From positions 1 to 37,244 of the forward strand of contig NZ_JACTAC010000029.1 of assembly GCF_014486675.1 (NCBI RefSeq): a DNA stretch of 37,244 bases, read 5' to 3'. Numbering within the stretch: position 1 is the first letter of the stretch; every line of letters begins with the position of its first letter. Source of the stretch: Flavobacterium macrobrachii. Its GTDB lineage: Bacteria > Bacteroidota > Bacteroidia > Flavobacteriales > Flavobacteriaceae. This document shows positions 32,615-37,244 of this stretch, piece after piece. Under the pieces are notes generated by a model. The model saw only the letters and a program-made list of their open reading frames with translations. It ran no database searches and had not been told where the DNA came from. The position numbers and the translations under genes were made by a program.

Positions 32615-34551
32615 GAAAAGCTTTGTTCCCAACTATTATCATTATTGGAGCATTATTACTTATTGCTCGAATTTTTTATTTGCAAATTATCGACGACTCG
32701 TTTAAACTGAAATCAGATAATAATGCGATAAAAATCAAATATGATTATCCAGAACGTGGTTATATTTATGACCGAAACGGGAAACTCTTGGTAGCCAATC
32801 AACCTTCTTATGACATCATGGTAATTCCAAGAGATGTTAAGAAAATTGACACTACCGAATTTTGTGATTTACTACAAATTACCAAAGAAGATTTTATCAA
32901 AAAAATTGAAAAAGCAAAAGTATATAGCCCGAGATTACCATCGGTTTTTTTGGCACAATTAAACAAACTCGAATATGCTGCTTTTCAAGAAAAACAACGA
33001 AAATTTGATGGTTTTTACATTCAAAAACGTTCGCTTCGTGATTATCAAGTAAATTATGGCGCCAATGTTTTTGGGTTTATTACTCAAGTAAACGAAGGCA
33101 TTATCAACAAAAACAAATACTATAAATCGGGTGATTTAATAGGAAAACAAGGTGTTGAACAAAGCTATGAAGAAGTTTTAAGAGGTGTAAAAGGAGTAAA
33201 ACACATTCAAAAAGACAAATACAATAGAGATATTGGTTCTTATAAAGATGGTCGATATGATACGATTGCTGTTCAAGGAAAAGATATTCATCTTTCTATT
33301 GATGGAGAATTGCAAAAATATGGCGAAGAATTAATGATTAATAAACGTGGCGGAATTGTAGCTATCGAACCTAAAACAGGAGAAATTTTGGCTTTGGTTA
33401 GTGCGCCGTCATTTGATCCAGCACTTTTAGTTGGACGAAAACGTTCCAAAAATTTCACAGCTTTATACAACGATTCTATTGCAAAACCACTTTATGATAG
33501 AAGTTTATTAGCCGAATATCCGCCAGGTTCGCCGTTTAAAATATTAACTGGATTGATTGCGCTTCAAGAAGGCGTTATTGATACCGAAACGGGTTTTGTA
33601 TGTCATCACGGGTTTAGTTATGCGCGTGGAAGATTTATGAAATGTCACGATTCTGGAGTTTCGAAATTACACAATGGTTATTACAATTCGTGTAACACTT
33701 ATTTTGCTAGTGTTTATATGAAAACCATTAACAAATATTTGAAACCATCAGACGGAGTTGACGTTTGGAGTAAACATTTAAAAAGCTTTGGTTTAGGCGA
33801 ATTTATGGGTTATGATTTACCAACTGGAAGAAAAGGAAAAGTTCCAACATCCAAAACTTATAAAAAAATGTATCCAGGTTGGGGTTGGGATAGTAAAACG
33901 ATTGTTTCCAACTCTATTGGTCAAGGAGAAGTTTTGATGACGCCAATTCAATTAGCCAATATGATGGCAGCCGTTGCCAACAAAGGATATTATTACACGC
34001 CACACATCATCAAATCGATTAAAGGCGATGTAATTGACAAAAAATTTAGAACCAAGCACGTTACTACTATCGATAGGAAGCATTTTGAACCTGTAATCAA
34101 TGGATTGTATGATGTTTACAACTTAGGGACAGCGAGAGGTTTAGGTGTTGAAGGAATTGAGATTTGTGGAAAAACCGGAACTGCAGAAAACTTTTCTAAA
34201 ATCAACGGCAAACGTGTTAAGCTTCAAGATCACTCTATTTTTGTAGCCTTTGCGCCAAGAGAAAATCCAAAAATTGCTATTGCGGTTTTTGTTGAAAACG
34301 GATATTGGGGTGCAAGATGGGCTGGACCAATTACTTCCTTAATGATTGAAAAATACATTAAACGAAAAATTACTAGAAAAGATTTAGAAAAACGAATGTT
34401 AGAAGGAAGTTTAATTCCTGAATACAACAAATATCTTGCAAAGCCTGTTGTAGATACTTTATTAAAAACAAAAGTTGATATCCTTCCAAAATCTGAAATG
34501 AAAAAAGAAGATGAAGAACCAATAGTAACAGAACAACCTATTGTTGGATAA
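32611..34551 (+). CDS. mrdA: Penicillin-binding protein 2
   Basis: The 646-residue protein is the elongation-specific class B transpeptidase. It has one N-terminal membrane helix (ALFPTIIIIGALLLIARIFY), a pedestal domain with GYIYDRNGKLLVANQPSYDI and a transpeptidase domain with the active-site tetrad: catalytic serine in PPGSPFK (SxxK), the SCN motif in NSCNTYFASVY and KTG in CGKTGTAEN. It cross-links glycan strands made by RodA. The C-terminus is extended by about 40 residues with charged repeats (KKEDEEPIVTEQPIVG). It overlaps mreD by four bases and is nine bases from rodA. Confidence 0.96.
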   Translation: MRKALFPTIIIIGALLLIARIFYLQIIDDSFKLKSDNNAIKIKYDYPERGYIYDRNGKLLVANQPSYDIMVIPRDVKKIDTTEFCDLLQITKEDFIKKIEKAKVYSPRLPSVFLAQLNKLEYAAFQEKQRKFDGFYIQKRSLRDYQVNYGANVFGFITQVNEGIINKNKYYKSGDLIGKQGVEQSYEEVLRGVKGVKHIQKDKYNRDIGSYKDGRYDTIAVQGKDIHLSIDGELQKYGEELMINKRGGIVAIEPKTGEILALVSAPSFDPALLVGRKRSKNFTALYNDSIAKPLYDRSLLAEYPPGSPFKILTGLIALQEGVIDTETGFVCHHGFSYARGRFMKCHDSGVSKLHNGYYNSCNTYFASVYMKTINKYLKPSDGVDVWSKHLKSFGLGEFMGYDLPTGRKGKVPTSKTYKKMYPGWGWDSKTIVSNSIGQGEVLMTPIQLANMMAAVANKGYYYTPHIIKSIKGDVIDKKFRTKHVTTIDRKHFEPVINGLYDVYNLGTARGLGVEGIEICGKTGTAENFSKINGKRVKLQDHSIFVAFAPRENPKIAIAVFVENGYWGARWAGPITSLMIEKYIKRKITRKDLEKRMLEGSLIPEYNKYLAKPVVDTLLKTKVDILPKSEMKKEDEEPIVTEQPIVG

Positions 34552-34560
34552 AAAATAAGC

Positions 34561-35820
34561 ATGAAAAATCAAAGTGTAACAAATAATATAGACTGGATAA
34601 CAGTTACCATTTACATCATCATGGTGATATTGGGATGGTTAAACATTTATTCTTCTTCACTTTCATCTATTGAAGGTGAAACATCTATTTTTGATGTTAC
34701 TCAAATTTATGGTAAGCAATTCTTATTTATATTGGTTAGTATTCCTTTAATCTTTACCATTCTTGCTATTGATGCCAAATTTTATGAAAAATTTTCAAGT
34801 ATTTTTTATGTACTTGGTCTTCTTTCACTTGCAGGATTATTTGTATTTGGAAAAACAGTAAAAGGACAAACCAACTGGTATGGATTTGGCTCCTTTAGTA
34901 TACAACCCGCCGAGTTTGCAAAAACCACAACAGCATTATTATTGTCAAAATTTTTGAGTGATGTTCAGGTTAATCTAAAAGAGAGTCAAAAACAAATACA
35001 AGCATTAGGGATTATAATTCTGCCTATATTATTAATTGCACCAAACGATCCTGGAAGTGCTCTTATTTATACATTTTTAGTTTTAGTTCTTTATCGAGAA
35101 GGTTTACCATCTTGGTATTTATGGACAGGATTTGTTGCTATTGTACTCTTTATTTTTGCTTTACTTTTAGAACCCTATGTAATAATACTGATTGCATTAG
35201 CAGTTATTTCATTTATATATTTTAAAAGTAGATTAATAGACCGAAATTGGATGATGAGTGGAATACTTTTGATTTTAATTTCTGGCTATGTTTTTTCTGT
35301 GGACTACGTTTTTGATAATGTTTTTAAACAGCACCACCGAGATCGTTTTAATATTTTATTGGGTAAGGAAGTAGACTTAAAAGGAGTTGGATATAACACT
35401 AATCAATCTGAAATTGCAATTGGTTCAGGTGGATGGTTTGGAAAAGGCTATCTAGAAGGAACACAAACCAAAGGTGGATTTGTACCTGAACAACATTCTG
35501 ATTATATTTTCACTACTGTTGGCGAAGAATGGGGTTTTGTTGGTTCTATCTTCATAATTTTACTTTTTGTTGGATTAATAATTAGGATTATTTATCTTTC
35601 TGAAAGACAAAAAACCAAATTCAGTAGAATTTATGGCTATTGTGTAGCTTCAATTTTATTCATTCACTTTTTTGTCAATATCGCCATGGTAATTGGAATC
35701 TTTCCAACTATTGGTGTTCCATTACCATTCTTTTCTTATGGTGGTTCTAGCCTTTGGGGTTTTACTATTTTGCTATTTATTTTTCTAAAAATGGATGCCA
35801 ATAAAGTTAATGAATGGTAA
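34561..35820 (+). CDS. rodA: Peptidoglycan glycosyltransferase RodA (SEDS)
   Basis: The 419-residue polytopic protein (about ten helices) belongs to the SEDS family, which polymerises lipid II into glycan strands. Diagnostic parts are FGSFSIQPAEFAKTTTALLL, PILLIAPNDPGSALIYTFLV with the conserved Asp-Pro-Gly-Ser, IAIGSGGWFGKGYLEGTQTK, FVPEQHSDYIFTTVGEEWGF and the C-terminal GVPLPFFSYGGSSLWGFT. FtsW is the main alternative, but the position directly after mrdA in the mre operon supports RodA. It is the last gene of this operon; no strong terminator follows. Confidence 0.96.
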   Translation: MKNQSVTNNIDWITVTIYIIMVILGWLNIYSSSLSSIEGETSIFDVTQIYGKQFLFILVSIPLIFTILAIDAKFYEKFSSIFYVLGLLSLAGLFVFGKTVKGQTNWYGFGSFSIQPAEFAKTTTALLLSKFLSDVQVNLKESQKQIQALGIIILPILLIAPNDPGSALIYTFLVLVLYREGLPSWYLWTGFVAIVLFIFALLLEPYVIILIALAVISFIYFKSRLIDRNWMMSGILLILISGYVFSVDYVFDNVFKQHHRDRFNILLGKEVDLKGVGYNTNQSEIAIGSGGWFGKGYLEGTQTKGGFVPEQHSDYIFTTVGEEWGFVGSIFIILLFVGLIIRIIYLSERQKTKFSRIYGYCVASILFIHFFVNIAMVIGIFPTIGVPLPFFSYGGSSLWGFTILLFIFLKMDANKVNEW

Positions 35821-35881
35821 TTTTAAAAAATCTCAAAAGATAAATTCCAGTTATTTTGTCAAAAAAGATTAGGAAAAACTT

Positions 35882-36370
35882 ATGTCAAGAAAAAGTTTAA
35901 TTATAATTTTAATAGTACTTTGTGTACTATTCCTATTATACAAACTAGCTTACATGTTTTCTCCTGGAAGTTATCCTTTCGCAGAACATTATGAATTAAA
36001 TTATCCAGAGCACAAAGTAATTGATGTTATAAATAAATTAAAAACTTCAGATAAAGAACTAATTGTACCGAAAGTAACAATTAATGGAAATGGACAATTT
36101 GACTTAAATGATGGAAAAAATAATAAAACTGATTATTGGCACAAATTTTACTTCTACGATAAAAACAAGGAACAAATTATACTTACTTGGACAAGACCTT
36201 CTGGTAAAAACACGACAACATTTGCGTTTGTATCAATTAATAATGGTTTAGACATCGGAAACTGGAAAAGGATAAATGATGATTTTGGCTATTTTGAAAA
36301 TAAAAAAATAAAAGAAAACTTTGAAGAAACGATTTTAAAAAGAGTAAAAGAAAATTTGGAAAACAAATGA
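35882..36370 (+). CDS. Small membrane-anchored protein of unknown function
   Basis: I do not recognise this 162-residue protein. It has an N-terminal hydrophobic segment (SLIIILIVLCVLFLLYKLAY) that looks like an uncleaved anchor, followed by a soluble, Lys-, Asn- and Asp-rich domain of about 135 residues with aromatic pairs (TDYWHKFYFYDKNKEQIIL, TFAFVSINNGLDIGNW) and a charged helical end. The soluble part is likely in the periplasm. It lies 61 bases after rodA on the same strand and could be an extra operon member, but without a shared role I can see. Its stop is eight bases from the convergent nuclease gene. Confidence 0.75.
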   Translation: MSRKSLIIILIVLCVLFLLYKLAYMFSPGSYPFAEHYELNYPEHKVIDVINKLKTSDKELIVPKVTINGNGQFDLNDGKNNKTDYWHKFYFYDKNKEQIILTWTRPSGKNTTTFAFVSINNGLDIGNWKRINDDFGYFENKKIKENFEETILKRVKENLENK

Positions 36371-36378
36371 TTAAATAA

Positions 36379-37164
36379 TTAGTTAAAACTCCAATCTTTA
36401 TAATCCTTATTTCTTTCTAATTGATTTTCAAGTTTATCTTCAACTTGAAGGAAGAAATCAACTTTAGTCATTTTTTCTATACTATCCACTGGAACGACAA
36501 AAGTGTAAAGCGGCTGTTTACTTTCCTTATGCGGAACCAAAAAAGCAATCATTTTTAATTTTCCATTATTTTTAGTTGCTACAATTTTGTAGAAATAATT
36601 TGGAACCGAAACTTTTTCTTTACCAATTGTTTTTAATCCATCGGTTAAAACTCCGCCAGTTACTACATAAACTTCGCCATATTTTGTTGCCCAATATCTA
36701 ATTTTTTGTTCCAATCTGTTCCAAACGCCTTCGTTGAAATCGTGTTTTTGTGGAGAAATATTGGAAGTAAAAAAAGTATCGTCAAAAGCTTTTTTGGAAA
36801 ATTTCATATCGGCAGCTGGACAAAGATGTCCTTTGTCATAGCCTGAGTTTTTATAGTTTCGCCAATCTGCTGAACGGGTTTTTACTTTCTTATCTTCAAT
36901 AAAAAATGGACGGTCAAAATTATTTCCCTTTCCATAATTTTGCTTCAACGTATAGGCAACCCATTCTGCTTGTTCATGTTTTTCGTTGTAAGACAAGGTG
37001 TAATTATCATGGACAACAACCTGATTTGTTGATGATTTAGGCTGTAAACTTACTGCTGGAGTTTGTAAAAAATTCTGCTCTGGAGATTCTATTTCTTTTT
37101 TACAACTGGTCAATAAACCTAAAACAAATAAGAAAATAGTTATTTTATTTGAAAAAAAATTCAT
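36379..37164 (-). CDS. DNA/RNA non-specific endonuclease, lipoprotein
   Basis: The 261-residue protein begins with a lipoprotein signal (FLFVLGLLTSC, Cys21) and contains the beta-beta-alpha-metal nuclease domain of the NUC1/Serratia type. The catalytic motif is SGYDKGHLCPAADM (DRGH variant, with the general-base histidine), followed by the metal-binding asparagine stretch in SNISPQKHDFNEGVWNRLE, and WATKYGEVYVVTGGVL. It would degrade DNA and RNA at the cell surface or in the periplasm, for nutrient use or defence against free DNA. It is the last gene of the window on the minus strand and probably monocistronic; a possible -7 box (TACCTTTA on the minus strand) lies at 37210-37217. Confidence 0.92.
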   Translation of the reverse strand: MNFFSNKITIFLFVLGLLTSCKKEIESPEQNFLQTPAVSLQPKSSTNQVVVHDNYTLSYNEKHEQAEWVAYTLKQNYGKGNNFDRPFFIEDKKVKTRSADWRNYKNSGYDKGHLCPAADMKFSKKAFDDTFFTSNISPQKHDFNEGVWNRLEQKIRYWATKYGEVYVVTGGVLTDGLKTIGKEKVSVPNYFYKIVATKNNGKLKMIAFLVPHKESKQPLYTFVVPVDSIEKMTKVDFFLQVEDKLENQLERNKDYKDWSFN

Positions 37165-37244
37165 ACTTTTATAGATAATTTGGCCGATTCGGAATACTTT
37201 TTGAAAGGCTAAAGGTATAACTTAAAAAAATAAAACAAATGAAA

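Overview
The window looks like about 37 kb of chromosome from a Flavobacterium-like member of the Bacteroidota. The evidence is low GC, AT-rich spacers, -7 boxes of the TAnnTTTG type, few Shine-Dalgarno sites, lipoprotein signal peptides, and family content such as PorT, a lipoprotein Omp85 protein, a DUF5686 protein, the TPR histidine kinase and a cation-pumping pyrophosphatase. Most of it is housekeeping DNA. I see no tRNA, rRNA, CRISPR array, prophage or intact insertion sequence.

Region 1 (1-4131) is a signalling locus: a response regulator on the minus strand, a divergent LytTR regulator whose receiver has lost its phosphorylation residues, an unlisted 59-residue lipoprotein gene, and a TPR sensor histidine kinase. 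Region 2 (4131-7298, minus strand) holds cutC and a GH20 beta-N-acetylhexosaminidase gene broken by one extra base in an A8 run, plus a short decayed copy of the 3' end of a GH20 gene next to the kinase stop codon. A gene-poor spacer (7299-7882) follows, with palindromes and terminator-like hairpins. Region 3 (7883-14021, minus strand) encodes the membrane pyrophosphatase HppA with a cysteine-rich tail, a large DUF5686 outer-membrane protein and pyruvate dehydrogenase E1 beta.

Region 4 (14263-21686, mostly plus strand) carries etfB-etfA, a candidate structured RNA, a bifunctional nuclease, thyA, a GH114-like lipoprotein, a small 2TM protein, dihydrofolate reductase, ubiE and porT; a stand-alone CBM48-like gene lies on the minus strand. 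thyA and the reductase are the two halves of the dTMP/tetrahydrofolate cycle. Region 5 (21683-28412) has an rRNA/tRNA methyltransferase, a lipoprotein-type BamA/TamA protein, class II aldolase, an AccD without its zinc-ribbon cysteines, and a MacB-like permease. Region 6 (28576-35820) is purH followed by the cell-elongation operon mreB-mreC-mreD-mrdA-rodA. The window ends with a small membrane-anchored unknown and a secreted lipoprotein nuclease.

The observations most worth a second look are the cysteine-rich HppA tail, the GH20 remnant and frameshift, the phosphorylation-dead LytTR regulator with its neighbouring small lipoprotein and kinase, the 78-nt hairpin RNA with its own -7 box, the AccD zinc-ribbon loss, and a terminator that ends six bases before the DUF5686 start codon. 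All assignments are from reading the sequence; no database search was run.
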